Notes: generated by a model from the letters alone, not told the origin. 22,731 nt of DNA from an uncultured Prevotella sp. (GCA_937898715.1 CALEKA010000082.1:1-22731), one strand, 5' to 3'. Shown: positions 1 to 6,822, counted from the first letter of the stretch. Translations and numbers: made by a program.

Positions 1-9
1 TAGGGCTTA

Positions 10-87
10 CTCGGGACTTGCACCCGTTAGATAATGCTCATGCCGAGCGTACTAATATAAGTGTGCTCTCAAGGGCACACTTTTTTG
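10..87 (+). terminator. Structured 3' end with intrinsic terminator
   Basis: Three hairpins follow each other: CGGG(12-15)/CCCG(23-26), GCTC(36-39)/GAGC(45-48), and an 8-bp stem 61-68/73-80 with loop TCAA and six T residues at 81-86. The last is a convincing Rho-independent terminator on the plus strand. The gene or RNA it ends lies mostly left of the window. The two upstream hairpins suggest the 3' part of a structured RNA. Read in reverse, the first resembles a tRNA T-arm, but no complete tRNA can be folded. A frame stays open across it, but nothing supports coding. Confidence 0.7.
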
Positions 88-223
88 TTTCTACACTCCA
101 AACCAAGATAAGGGAGAAAAATCTTTATTCCTCTTATGCGCAAAAAATGTCCACATATTCCATGATTTGTACCATCTATGCAAAATCACTAAAAACGATG
201 ATAAAAAATAAATAAAAACGTTG

Positions 224-231
224 TACATTTG
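224..231 (+). promoter_or_regulatory. Bacteroidetes-type -7 box for the response regulator
   Basis: TACATTTG fits the Bacteroidetes housekeeping -7 consensus TAnnTTTG. It lies about 75 bp before the start at 307, so the leader would be about 70 nt. No clear -33 TTTG stands at the expected distance. The context GTTGTACATTTG recurs before the GH95 gene (14617-14626). The stretch from 88 to 223 is AT-rich and shows nothing else. Confidence 0.6.
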
Positions 232-306
232 CAGCAGAGATCATAATCAAAAACACCTTGCCCGGAAGCATACTATCCTAAACCTACAGCAAATCATTTC
301 TTCCCT

Positions 307-1065
307 ATGAGCAACAACAAAGGCTTCACCGCATTCATTGTCGACGACAACCCCAGCGCACTCGAAACGTTGGCCCACGACCTGAGCGAGATGCCCGAGT
401 TTAGTAGCGTTCACACCTTCCAATCGTACACAGAAGCCACGCTGCCACTCATTGAGATTCAGCCCGACGTACTGTTTCTCGATGTGGAAGTACCAGGTAA
501 GTCGGGCTTAGAGTTTCTCGATTCTATCCGTCCGAAGGTGAACTTCTCCTTCCGTGTGGTGTTCTACACCGCCTTCTCCGACTATATGATTAATGCCATA
601 CGCCTCTCGGCCTTCGACTATCTGCTGAAGCCCTACAAGCGTAGTGAGCTACGCGTCATAGTAGATCGGCTGGTACAAGACAGCCACGACAAAGGCTCTA
701 TGAAGCGCCTCATGCTCGACGACATGCCCCACAAGATGGCCATGCAGACGGTGAGCGAACTCCTGCTCGTCATGATGGAAGAGGTGCTACTGTTCTCCTA
801 CAACAGTGGCCAGCGCTCTTGGCAGTTATGCCTCACCGACCGTTCCACGCATCTACTCAAGAAGGGCGTCACCGCCGATGATCTCGTAGCCCTCCACCCT
901 GCCTTCGTCAGGATAAGCAACACGTGTATTGTGAATCTCACCTACCTCGCGGCTGTGGAGAACAACACCCAGCGTTGTCGTCTATGCCCGCCCTACGACG
1001 ATCTCGATCTGATGGTATCACGCCGATATTTCAGCAAGTTGAAAGAGAAGTTTGACCTTCTATAA
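307..1065 (+). CDS. LytTR-family two-component response regulator
   Basis: A 252-residue cytoplasmic transcription regulator. The receiver domain covers about residues 7-125: acidic pair D13-D14 (IVDDN), phospho-acceptor D59 (FLDVEVPG), T88 (YTAF) and K108 (LLKPY) are all in place, so phosphorylation should work. Residues about 150-250 form a LytTR DNA-binding domain (RSTHLLKKGVTADDL; HPAFVRISNTCIVNL; SRRYFSKLKEKF), the AlgR/AgrA/LytR type common in Bacteroidetes. The family normally pairs with a membrane histidine kinase of the LytS or YehU type. None is encoded in this window, so the partner lies upstream outside it or elsewhere. The start at 307 is the first ATG after the -7 box at 224-231 and places the receiver motifs at normal positions. 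Target genes cannot be told from sequence. Confidence 0.93.
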   Translation: MSNNKGFTAFIVDDNPSALETLAHDLSEMPEFSSVHTFQSYTEATLPLIEIQPDVLFLDVEVPGKSGLEFLDSIRPKVNFSFRVVFYTAFSDYMINAIRLSAFDYLLKPYKRSELRVIVDRLVQDSHDKGSMKRLMLDDMPHKMAMQTVSELLLVMMEEVLLFSYNSGQRSWQLCLTDRSTHLLKKGVTADDLVALHPAFVRISNTCIVNLTYLAAVENNTQRCRLCPPYDDLDLMVSRRYFSKLKEKFDLL

Positions 1066-1149
1066 TATTAAGAAGTATGATTTTCTCTAATTAAATAGAA
1101 TAGAAAAGAAAAGTTTTCCCTGCAAGACATAGAATAAAACGATAAGTAC

Positions 1150-1290
1150 AAGAATACTTTTTCATGCAACGATAGCGCAGGACGAGCGCGAGCTGAAAGT
1201 TTACTTTCATACTCTGCCACCTGCCTATCACATACACAGAGTCAGAATTATTATAGAGAATGGGAAAACTCTACGTGGCAGGCTTTTTAT
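1150..1290 (+). ncRNA. Candidate small structured RNA
   Basis: In this 520-bp gene-free stretch, CTGCCAC (1214-1220) pairs perfectly with GTGGCAG (1275-1281), and CTTTTTA follows at 1283-1289, as at the end of a transcript. Inside or alongside lie ACTCTG(1211-1216)/CAGAGT(1237-1242) and the local palindrome GAAAGTTTACTTTC (about 1195-1208). The pairings partly compete, so the fold is uncertain. No promoter was identified and the 5' end is a guess. It does not match tmRNA, RNase P or SRP signatures I know. A frame is open through part of it, so a decayed coding fragment is an alternative. Confidence 0.3.
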
Positions 1291-1309
1291 AGGCGAGCCC
1301 ACGCCACAA

Positions 1310-1384
1310 CCCCACGATTGCCCTCGCACCAGCTTCATAGCTTCAAGTTCCATATTTCGGTGCAAGCAACGTGGGGATTTTTTT
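1310..1384 (+). terminator. Long interrupted hairpin with T-tract
   Basis: CCCCACG (1310-1316) pairs with CGTGGGG (1370-1376), TGC (1319-1321) with GCA (1366-1368), and GCACC (1326-1330) with GGTGC (1359-1363). T residues fill 1378-1384. The stem with aligned internal segments followed by a U-tract looks like an intrinsic terminator for the response regulator or for the candidate RNA before it. Its T-tract runs directly into the TACCTTTG -7 box of the next gene, so termination and initiation signals touch. Confidence 0.55.
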
Positions 1385-1385
1385 A

Positions 1386-1393
1386 TACCTTTG
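1386..1393 (+). promoter_or_regulatory. -7 box for the M49 peptidase gene
   Basis: TACCTTTG matches TAnnTTTG. Initiation would be near 1400, giving a leader of about 190 nt before the start at 1590. The leader opens with short AT-rich repeats (GAAGTTTAGGAG and variants, 1398-1435). No clear -33 TTTG is seen. Confidence 0.5.
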
Positions 1394-1397
1394 CATT

Positions 1398-1435
1398 GAG
1401 AAGTTTAGGAGTTTTGGAGTTTAGAAGTTTAGGAG
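1398..1435. repeat. Short AT-rich repeats (GAAGTTTAGGAG type)
   Basis: GAAGTTTAGGAG occurs twice around TTTTGGAGTTTA. Similar GAGTTTA/AAGTTTA repeats are found at 18831-18900. The rest of the leader, 1436-1589, shows no clear structure. Confidence 0.5.
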
Positions 1436-1589
1436 AAATCCTTTCACTCCTGCTCACTTCAAAAGTTCCTTTCGGCGTGCGACCATACCTACCGCAAACA
1501 CCATGCCCGTATGCCACATTGTCACGTTCTCTTATCCCTTTCACACCGCGAAGAGTCTACTCTTTCGCCTTATTCCCCTTATTATAAGT

Positions 1590-3623
1590 ATGAAACATAC
1601 CCTTACCACCATGATCCTTGCCACAGCAAGCCTGGGCTGCCAAGCCCAAGGAGCCGACGGATTTAAGTATACCGACGAGCAGTTTGCCGACATTCAGATG
1701 CTTCGCTACAAGGTGGAAGGCTTCGAACGCCTCACCCTGAAGGAGAAGACCTTCATCTACTATCTGCAGGAAGCCGCCCTCGAGGGTCGCGACATCCTCT
1801 TCGACCAAAACGGACGCTACAACCTGCGCATTCGCCGCATGCTTGAAGCCGTCTATACCCACTACGAGGGCGACCGCAAGAGCAAATTCTTCCAGGGCCT
1901 CTCCACCTATTTGAAGCGAGTATGGTTCTCCTCAGGCATCCACCACCACTATGGTTGTGAGAAGTTCAAGCCCGAATTCTCAGCAGACGAATTCCGTGCA
2001 GAACTCCAGAAAGTGCCAAGAGGTCAGCTTCCGCTGACAAATGGGCAGACCGTCGACCAACTCTGCGATGAAATCTTCCCCGTCATCTTCGATCCCTCGG
2101 TGATGCCTATGCGCGTCAATCAGAAGGATGGCGACGACCTCATCCAGACCTCTGCATGCAACTACTACGCACCGGGCATCACACAGGCAGAAGCCGAAGA
2201 ATTCTATGCTCAACGCAAGCCCGCTGCCGACCCTCGCCCCATCATGATGGGCATGAACAGCCGCCTCGAGCGCAATGAGTACGGACTCTTGACCGAACGC
2301 GTATGGCGCGTGGGCGGTATGTACAGCAGTGCCATCGAACGCATCGTATCCTTACTGCTCAAGGCACGCCCCTTTGCCGACACACCGGAGCAGCAGAAGG
2401 TGATCGACCTGCTCGTAGAGACCTACCGCACGGGCGACCTCCGCACCTTCGACGACTACTCCATCCATTGGCTTAAGGACACGAAGAGCCTCGTAGACTT
2501 TACCAACTATTTCACCGAATCCTATGGCGATCCACTCGGCATGAAGGCTTCGTGGGAAGCGATCGTCAACTTCAAAGACCTCGCTGCCACAGAGCGCACG
2601 GAGAAGCTTTCCGCCAATGCACAATGGTTTGAAGACCACTCGCCCGTTGCGCCAGAGTTTAAGAAAGAAGAGGTCAAAGGCGTATCGGCCAAGGTCATCA
2701 CGGCAGCCATTCTCGGCGGCGACCTCTACCCCTCTACCGCCATCGGCATCAACCTGCCCAACTCCGACTGGGTGCGCCGCGAGTTTGGCTCTAAGAGCGT
2801 GACCATAGGCAACCTTACGGATGCCTACAACAAGGCTGCCCACGGTAGCGGCATGGACAAGGAGTTTGTCATCGACGATGCCACACGCAACCTCATCAAT
2901 CAGTATGGCGATGCCTGCGACGACCTCCACACCGACCTCCACGAATGCCTCGGCCACGGCAGCGGACGCCTCCTGCCCGGCACCGACCCCGACTCGCTAA
3001 AGGCTTACGGATCGACCATCGAGGAAGCGCGCGCCGACCTCTTCGGTCTCTACTACGTGGCTGATCAGAAACTCGTCGACCTCGGCCTCACACCCAACCT
3101 CGAGGCTTACAAGAGCCAGTACTACACGTACATGATGAACGGTCTCTTGACGCAGCTCGTACGCATCAAGCCGGGCAACAACATTGAAGAGGCGCATATG
3201 CGCAACCGTGCCCTCATAGCCCGTTGGGCTTACGAACACGGACGGAAGGACAAGGTGGTAGAACTCGTCAAGCAGCACGGCAAGACCTTCGTGCGCATCA
3301 ACGATTATGCTGCCCTGCGCCAACTCTTCGGCCGCTTGCTCGCCGAGATTCAGCGCATCAAGAGCGAGGGCGACTATGAAGCTGCCCGCCAGCTGGTAGA
3401 AGACTATGGTGTGAAGGTGGACCCTGTGCTCCACAAGGAAATCCTTGCCCGCTACGAAAAGCTCCACCTATCTCCCTACAAGGGATTCATCAACCCCGTC
3501 TACCACGCCACACGCGATGCCGAAGGCAACATCACCGACGTGACTATCGACTACTCTGAGCCCTACGATGAGCAGATGCTCAGATATAGCAGAGACTACA
3601 GTTCGCTTCCTTGGATTAACTAA
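1590..3623 (+). CDS. Dipeptidyl peptidase III-type zinc peptidase (family M49), exported
   Basis: A 677-residue peptidase expected to release dipeptides from the N-terminus of short peptides. The zinc site is complete: HECLGH at 451-456 (H451, H456 ligands, E452 catalytic), followed by GSGRLLPG, and EEARAD at 478-483 with E479 as likely third ligand. The pentapeptide with Cys in third place matches Bacteroides DPP III, and the length fits. The frame is open from an earlier ATG at 1503, but I prefer 1590: it begins MKHTLTTMILATASLGCQAQ, a signal peptide, possibly a lipoprotein signal with C17 (the lipobox SLGC is weak). Export to the periplasm or outer membrane suggests use in peptide nutrition. 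Monocistronic, with its own -7 box and terminator. The final codons lie within a mirrored repeat (see 3606-3670). Confidence 0.93.
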   Translation: MKHTLTTMILATASLGCQAQGADGFKYTDEQFADIQMLRYKVEGFERLTLKEKTFIYYLQEAALEGRDILFDQNGRYNLRIRRMLEAVYTHYEGDRKSKFFQGLSTYLKRVWFSSGIHHHYGCEKFKPEFSADEFRAELQKVPRGQLPLTNGQTVDQLCDEIFPVIFDPSVMPMRVNQKDGDDLIQTSACNYYAPGITQAEAEEFYAQRKPAADPRPIMMGMNSRLERNEYGLLTERVWRVGGMYSSAIERIVSLLLKARPFADTPEQQKVIDLLVETYRTGDLRTFDDYSIHWLKDTKSLVDFTNYFTESYGDPLGMKASWEAIVNFKDLAATERTEKLSANAQWFEDHSPVAPEFKKEEVKGVSAKVITAAILGGDLYPSTAIGINLPNSDWVRREFGSKSVTIGNLTDAYNKAAHGSGMDKEFVIDDATRNLINQYGDACDDLHTDLHECLGHGSGRLLPGTDPDSLKAYGSTIEEARADLFGLYYVADQKLVDLGLTPNLEAYKSQYYTYMMNGLLTQLVRIKPGNNIEEAHMRNRALIARWAYEHGRKDKVVELVKQHGKTFVRINDYAALRQLFGRLLAEIQRIKSEGDYEAARQLVEDYGVKVDPVLHKEILARYEKLHLSPYKGFINPVYHATRDAEGNITDVTIDYSEPYDEQMLRYSRDYSSLPWIN

Positions 3624-3670
3624 AAAAAGCCGCCCGAATAGGGGCGGCTTTTTTAGTTAATCCAAGGAAG
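3606..3670 (+). terminator. Terminator inside a 29-30 bp inverted repeat covering the stop codon
   Basis: GCCGCCC (3629-3635) and GGGCGGC (3642-3648) form the core around loop GAATAG, with seven A before and six T after, so it should work in both directions. The pairing does not stop there: the arm 3606-3635, which includes the last codons and stop of the M49 gene, is repeated inverted at 3642-3670 with one extra A. This is far longer than a terminator needs. Confidence 0.9.
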
Positions 3671-3688
3671 AAGTATTAAGTATTTAAG
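3669..3688. repeat. AAGTATTAAGTATT-type heptamer repeats
   Basis: Iterations of AAGTATT begin directly after the M49 terminator. The same motif recurs at 3924-3940, 4004-4019 (overlapping the ispH stop), 5623-5652 and 22452-22500, each time bordering a palindromic repeat cluster. Confidence 0.6.
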
Positions 3689-3707
3689 TTTCGGATTTAG
3701 AATGGAC

Positions 3708-3898
3708 GGGCTGAAAGCCCAATGATATTTATAGCCCAGGGCATCGCCCTGGGTATCCCGTAAGCAGTATTGTTTCGCCCTGTAAGGGCAAAAGTAGAAA
3801 TATATTGTCCTTACTTCTGCCCTTACAGGGCGTATCATTCTTGCAATTCCTACCCAAGGCGTTGCCTTGGGCTATGGAAATCACTGGGCTTTCAGCCC
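3708..3898. repeat. Composite REP-like element with three nested hairpin pairs
   Basis: Six hairpins lie in mirror order: GGGCTGAAAGCCC (3708-3720), a 19-bp palindrome CCCAGGGC...GCCCTGGG (3735-3753), GCCCTGTAAGGGC (3777-3789), then GCCCTTACAGGGC (3819-3831), CCCAAGGC...GCCTTGGG (3853-3871) and GGGCTTTCAGCCC (3886-3898). Each palindrome has its partner at the mirrored place, so the whole can also fold as one long stem. This is the architecture of REP/BIME elements, which in other bacteria are moved by RAYT transposases. None is encoded here. The remainder of 3671-4016 holds only AAGTATT repeats. Confidence 0.75.
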
Positions 3899-4016
3899 GC
3901 ATTGCTAAATCAGAAACTTAAGTTAAGTATGAAGTATTACAGACTATATAGACTTGCTTTGTAGGCTTCTTAAGTATTACAGATCACGACTACTGCCAGT
4001 TTGTAATACTTAATAC

Positions 4017-4880
4017 TTAGAAATCAGAGATTTCTTTGATTCTATCTGCACACTTCTCCATCAGCCACTTCGGTGTCGACGTAGCTCCACAGATGCCCAC
4101 GCTATCTGCTCCTTCGAACCATTCAGGGCGGATAGCCTCGGGCGTATCGACCAAGTAGGAACGCTCGTTCACCTGCCGACAAGCCTCATGCAGCACGCGG
4201 CCGTTGGAACTCTTCAGTCCGCAGACGAACACCACCACGTCGTGGCGCGAAGCAAACGCACGGATATTAGGCAATCGATTCGCCACCTGCCGACAGATGG
4301 TGTCGAAATAGCGAAACTCCGCAGGCTTCTGTATATGACTCGTAATATAGTCTACTATCTGGCGGAAGCCCTCGAGCGGTTTCGTGGTCTGCGAGAAGAG
4401 CGCAATAGGCCGTGTAAAGTCGAGCTGAGCAGCCTCTTCCACGCCCTCTATCACCGTGGCCTCGCCATCCGTCTGCCCCACGAGTCCGAGCACCTCGGCA
4501 TGGCCTCGCTTGCCGTAGATCACAATCTGCGGATGGTCGGGTTCGGAATAGACCTTCTTAATGCGCTTCTGGAGCTGCAGCACCACCGGACAGGTGGCAT
4601 CGATCAAGCAGATTCCCCGATCTTGTGCCAGCTTATAAGTAGCAGGCGGCTCGCCATGTGCACGGAGCAACACCTTCGTACCCTCGGTCAAATGTGACAG
4701 CGCATCATGGTCGATCGTCTGAAGCCCTAATTCGCGAAGCCTTTCACACTCGCTACCATTGTGCACAATGTCGCCCAGGCAGCAGAGCGAGGGCGATAGC
4801 GCCAACTCCTCTTCAGCCTTACGTATGGCAGTAGTCACGCCGAAGCAAAAGCCCGACGAAGCATCTATCTCAATATTCAT
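4017..4880 (-). CDS. ispH: 4-hydroxy-3-methylbut-2-enyl diphosphate reductase (IspH/LytB)
   Basis: A 287-residue cytoplasmic [4Fe-4S] enzyme of the last step of the MEP isoprenoid pathway, converting HMBPP to IPP and DMAPP. The cluster cysteines are C12 (GFCFGV), C97 (DATCP) and C196 (DTICRQ). Substrate-binding residues are H40 (HNG), H75 (RAHG), H127 and E129 (GHAEV), T165-T166, S224-S225-N226 (KSSNGR) and S268 (GATSTP). An ATG six codons upstream (4898) is possible, but the start at 4880 gives C12 as in E. coli, and a weak -7-like box (CAAAGGAA on plus, 4896-4903) covers the upstream ATG. The stop codon falls inside AAGTATT repeats. It is convergent with the M49 gene. In Porphyromonas gingivalis, as I recall, ispH sits next to cmk and porQ; here it stands alone, between repeat arrays. 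Confidence 0.96.
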   Translation of the reverse strand: MNIEIDASSGFCFGVTTAIRKAEEELALSPSLCCLGDIVHNGSECERLRELGLQTIDHDALSHLTEGTKVLLRAHGEPPATYKLAQDRGICLIDATCPVVLQLQKRIKKVYSEPDHPQIVIYGKRGHAEVLGLVGQTDGEATVIEGVEEAAQLDFTRPIALFSQTTKPLEGFRQIVDYITSHIQKPAEFRYFDTICRQVANRLPNIRAFASRHDVVVFVCGLKSSNGRVLHEACRQVNERSYLVDTPEAIRPEWFEGADSVGICGATSTPKWLMEKCADRIKEISDF

Positions 4881-4913
4881 AATATCTGTAATAATCAAAG
4901 GAAAATCAGGCCC

Positions 4914-5334
4914 CCCAGTTCTGTGGGCGACGTGTCTCGCGTCGGCATGAGCAAACTTTCAACCAGTACCGGGGGCGACGCGTCCTCGCGTCGGCAAGAG
5001 CAAATTTTCAACCAGTACCGGGGGCGACGCGTCCTCGCGTCGGCAAGAGCAAGAATGTCCCCACTTTACTCTGTGAGCAAGAATGTCCCCACCATGCTCT
5101 GTGGGCGACGCGTCTCGCGTCGGCATGAGCAAGAATCTCCCCACTTTACTCTGTGAGCAAGAATCTCCCCACCATGCTCTGTGGGCGACGCGTCTCGCGT
5201 CGGCATGAGCAAACTTTCAACCAGTACCGGGGGCGACGCGTCCTCGCGTCGGCATGAGCAAGAATGTCCCCACTTTACTCTGTGAGCAAGAATCTCCCCA
5301 CCATGCTCTGTGGGCGACGCGTCTCGCGTCGGCA
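4914..5334. repeat. Tandem array of seven GC-rich hairpin repeats
   Basis: Hairpin units with core CGACGCG-TCT-CGCGTCG (loop TCT or TCCT) start at 4925, 4973, 5022, 5103, 5183, 5231 and 5312, all in the same direction. Spacings are 48, 49, 81, 80, 48 and 81 bp. There are two linker kinds: a short one around TTTCAACCAGTACCGG and a long one made of two AGCAAGAATGTCCCCAC-like half units. The first copy is preceded by CCCAGTTCTGTGGGCGACG (from 4914). Linkers are repeated, not unique, so it is not CRISPR. Open frames through the array arise from composition. Confidence 0.9.
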
Positions 5335-5347
5335 GCACCACAAATCA

Positions 5348-5569
5348 AGAGGTGAGTTCAAAGGCAGTGGGGGCGAAGCGTCTCGCTTCGGCAGGACGAT
5401 GAAGGGCTCGAAGCCCGAGTCGGCCTTCACGAAAATCCCTTATAGCCCCACTTCGCATTGAGCCTCGCGTGCCAAGCCGACGCGAGGACGCGTCGCCCCA
5501 AGTATCGGCTGAAAGCCTCTGATTAAGACTGGTTTTGCCGACGCGAGACGCGTCGCCCACAGAACTGGG
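5348..5569. repeat. Composite inverted repeat with variant hairpin
   Basis: A variant hairpin with stem GAAGCG/CGCTTC (5371-5393) is preceded by AGAGGTGAGTTCAAAGGCAG, as also found at 18962. Then come GGGCTCGAAGCCC, GAGCCTCGCGTG, and two hairpins in reverse orientation (5476-5498, 5536-5558). The second is followed by CACAGAACTGGG, the mirror of the entry sequence at 4914. The arrays 4914-5334 and 5348-5569 together therefore form one large interrupted palindrome between ispH and tonB. Confidence 0.75.
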
Positions 5570-5622
5570 TGAAAGCTTGCATAATGCATTACTTACCACT
5601 TAACTTGATAAGAGCAAGAATG

Positions 5623-5652
5623 TAATACTTAATACTTTATACTTAATACTTA
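5623..5652. repeat. TAATACTTAATACTT repeats
   Basis: Four iterations of TAATACTT or close variants, the complement of the AAGTATTA repeats elsewhere, between the hairpin cluster and the tonB 3' end. Confidence 0.6.
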
Positions 5653-5680
5653 GCTCTAAAGAGCCCAGCACTTTAGAGCT
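5652..5680 (-). other. 10-bp hairpin across the tonB stop codon
   Basis: AGCTCTAAAG (5652-5661) and CTTTAGAGCT (5671-5680) pair perfectly around a 9-nt loop, and the tonB stop (5673-5675) lies in the arm. No T-tract follows on the minus strand, so it is not a standard intrinsic terminator. It may stop 3' exonucleases. Confidence 0.5.
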
Positions 5681-6470
5681 TAAAGTCCACCGGTATCGTA
5701 ATCCTCACCGGCGTAGGTTCGCCCTGATCGTCCGTACCGGGCTTCCACTTCGGCATAGTCTTGAGAGCATCCATAGCCGAACGATAGATGCGCGTGTCGA
5801 AAGCATTCTTCACCTCAAAATCCGTAGCATAGCCCTTCTCATTGACGATAAACGTCAGCGTGATAGAGCCCTGTCGCTTCTCATCTATGCAAGCCTGCGG
5901 ATACACGATATGAGCATCCATCCACTGCATGAAAGCCCTCAGTCCGCCAGGGAACTCCGGCATCTGCGATATCTGCTCCGTAGGCACCACCTTCTGTTTG
6001 GCTATCGGCAGTGTCTCGTCGTGTATACCCGTGGTGTCGACGAGGGGAGTCGTGATCACCTGATCCTTCGGGTCGTAATCAATAGGTCCGTCTGTGCCTA
6101 TCGTCTCGAGCGGAGGAAGTCCGTCTACTATGCGCGGGGTGCCCGACTTTGCTCCCGGCTTCATTCTCACAGGAGGAGCCTGGCGAGCAGTGGCAAGAAA
6201 CTTTACCTTATAGCCCTCCTTCAGTTCTGCAGGCTTCTGTGCAAAAGCATCCTCAGCAGCCTTCATAGCGCGAGCATTAACGATGTGAGTATAGAGCGCC
6301 ATGCCTCCCCAGAGGAGTCCGATACACACAAAGAAGCCACCCACTATGCCCAATGCACGCAGGTAGCGAGAGCCCGTCTGCTCGCGCAATAGATAGGCTC
6401 CATATTCCTTGTTGCGATGGGCAAACACCATATCGCACCAATCTTTATTCAATAGTTCGGACGAACGCAA
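5673..6470 (-). CDS. tonB: TonB-family energy transducer, probable TTG start
   Basis: TonB links the ExbB/ExbD proton motor of the inner membrane to outer-membrane receptors, including SusC-type glycan importers in this phylum. With the start at 6470 it has 265 residues: a short cytoplasmic stretch WCDMVFAHRNKEYGAYLLR usual in Bacteroidetes TonB (11-29), one membrane segment (about 38-61), a linker with few prolines (70-165), and the C-terminal TonB domain (about 168-265) opening with MPEFPGG and containing YPQACIDEKRQGSITLTFIV. The frame stays open to 6611, but the upstream part is repeat DNA and the -7 box is at 6498-6505, so the earlier ATG would not be transcribed. TTG (MRSSELLNKDW) is the only plausible start that keeps WCD; the ATG at M14 would lose it. 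No exbB or exbD is in the window. Confidence 0.9.
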   Translation of the reverse strand: MRSSELLNKDWCDMVFAHRNKEYGAYLLREQTGSRYLRALGIVGGFFVCIGLLWGGMALYTHIVNARAMKAAEDAFAQKPAELKEGYKVKFLATARQAPPVRMKPGAKSGTPRIVDGLPPLETIGTDGPIDYDPKDQVITTPLVDTTGIHDETLPIAKQKVVPTEQISQMPEFPGGLRAFMQWMDAHIVYPQACIDEKRQGSITLTFIVNEKGYATDFEVKNAFDTRIYRSAMDALKTMPKWKPGTDDQGEPTPVRITIPVDFKL

Positions 6471-6497
6471 TTTTACTTCTGTTTTTGTTTTCGAGGA

Positions 6498-6528
6498 CAA
6501 AGTTAGTGCAAGGCGAGAGAAATACAAA
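6498..6528 (-). promoter_or_regulatory. Promoter of tonB: TTTG-N19-TAACTTTG
   Basis: On the minus strand a -33 TTTG (6525-6528) and -7 TAACTTTG (6498-6505) are exactly 19 bp apart, a full match to the Bacteroidetes consensus. Initiation near 6491 gives a leader of about 20 nt to the TTG at 6470. The promoter is formed by the first of three repeat units (6498-6745). Confidence 0.8.
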
Positions 6529-6745
6529 GAAAAGCTTGCTTTTATTTGGATTTCCGAGCCGGAGCCTAACTTGCGCGAAGCGAAAGTTAGTGCAAACCGA
6601 GCGCAAAGCAAAAGAAAAGCTTGCTTTTATTTGGTTTTGCCGAGGTGCAGCCTAACTTGCGGCGAAGCCGAGAGTTAGTGCAAGGCGAGAGAAGTGCAAA
6701 GGAAAAAACTTGTTTTTTACTTTCACTTCCGAGCCGCCTACCTCA
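6498..6745 (-). repeat. Three imperfect direct repeats carrying promoter motifs
   Basis: Units begin with GTTAGTGCAA at about 6501, 6585 and 6673 (spacing 84-88 bp) and share GAAAAGCTTGCTTTTATTTGG or a degenerate form, CCGAG and CCTAACTTGC. In each unit, read on the minus strand, TTTG stands 19 bp before a -7 position: TAACTTTG (6498-6505), TAACTTTC (6582-6589), TAACTCTC (6670-6677). Only the copy next to tonB is intact. Confidence 0.75.
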
Positions 6746-6755
6746 ATAGTTCCGT

Positions 6756-6778
6756 GGGCGACGCGTCTCGCGTCGGCA
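6756..6778 (+). repeat. Single GC-rich hairpin repeat copy
   Basis: An isolated member of the CGACGCG-TCT-CGCGTCG family, with GTGGG before it, upstream of the tonB promoter repeats. Confidence 0.85.
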
Positions 6779-6822
6779 TCGCATGCCATCAAGAAGCTTG
6801 CGCTTCGCGCTTGTTTTTTTAC

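Noticed and set aside
1..75. Reverse-strand tRNA or a small protein at 18-215
   Set aside because: One arm resembles a T-arm (GGGTGCAAGTCCC in reverse), but the D-arm, acceptor pairing and T33 are absent. The plus-strand frame runs through a terminator hairpin and AT-rich non-coding DNA.
1503..1589. Longer N-terminus of the M49 protein
   Set aside because: It would place 29 unrelated residues before a good signal peptide. The ATG at 1590 starts the signal peptide directly. The 89-residue frame at 1318-1587 overlaps the terminator and promoter and is not supported.
4914..5334. CRISPR array
   Set aside because: The regularly placed units are palindromic, but linkers are themselves repeated and of two fixed kinds. 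There are no unique spacers and no cas genes. The same applies to 22513-22731.
6353..6678. Plus-strand frames over the tonB start region
   Set aside because: They consist of the dispersed repeat and the complement of tonB; no promoter or homology.
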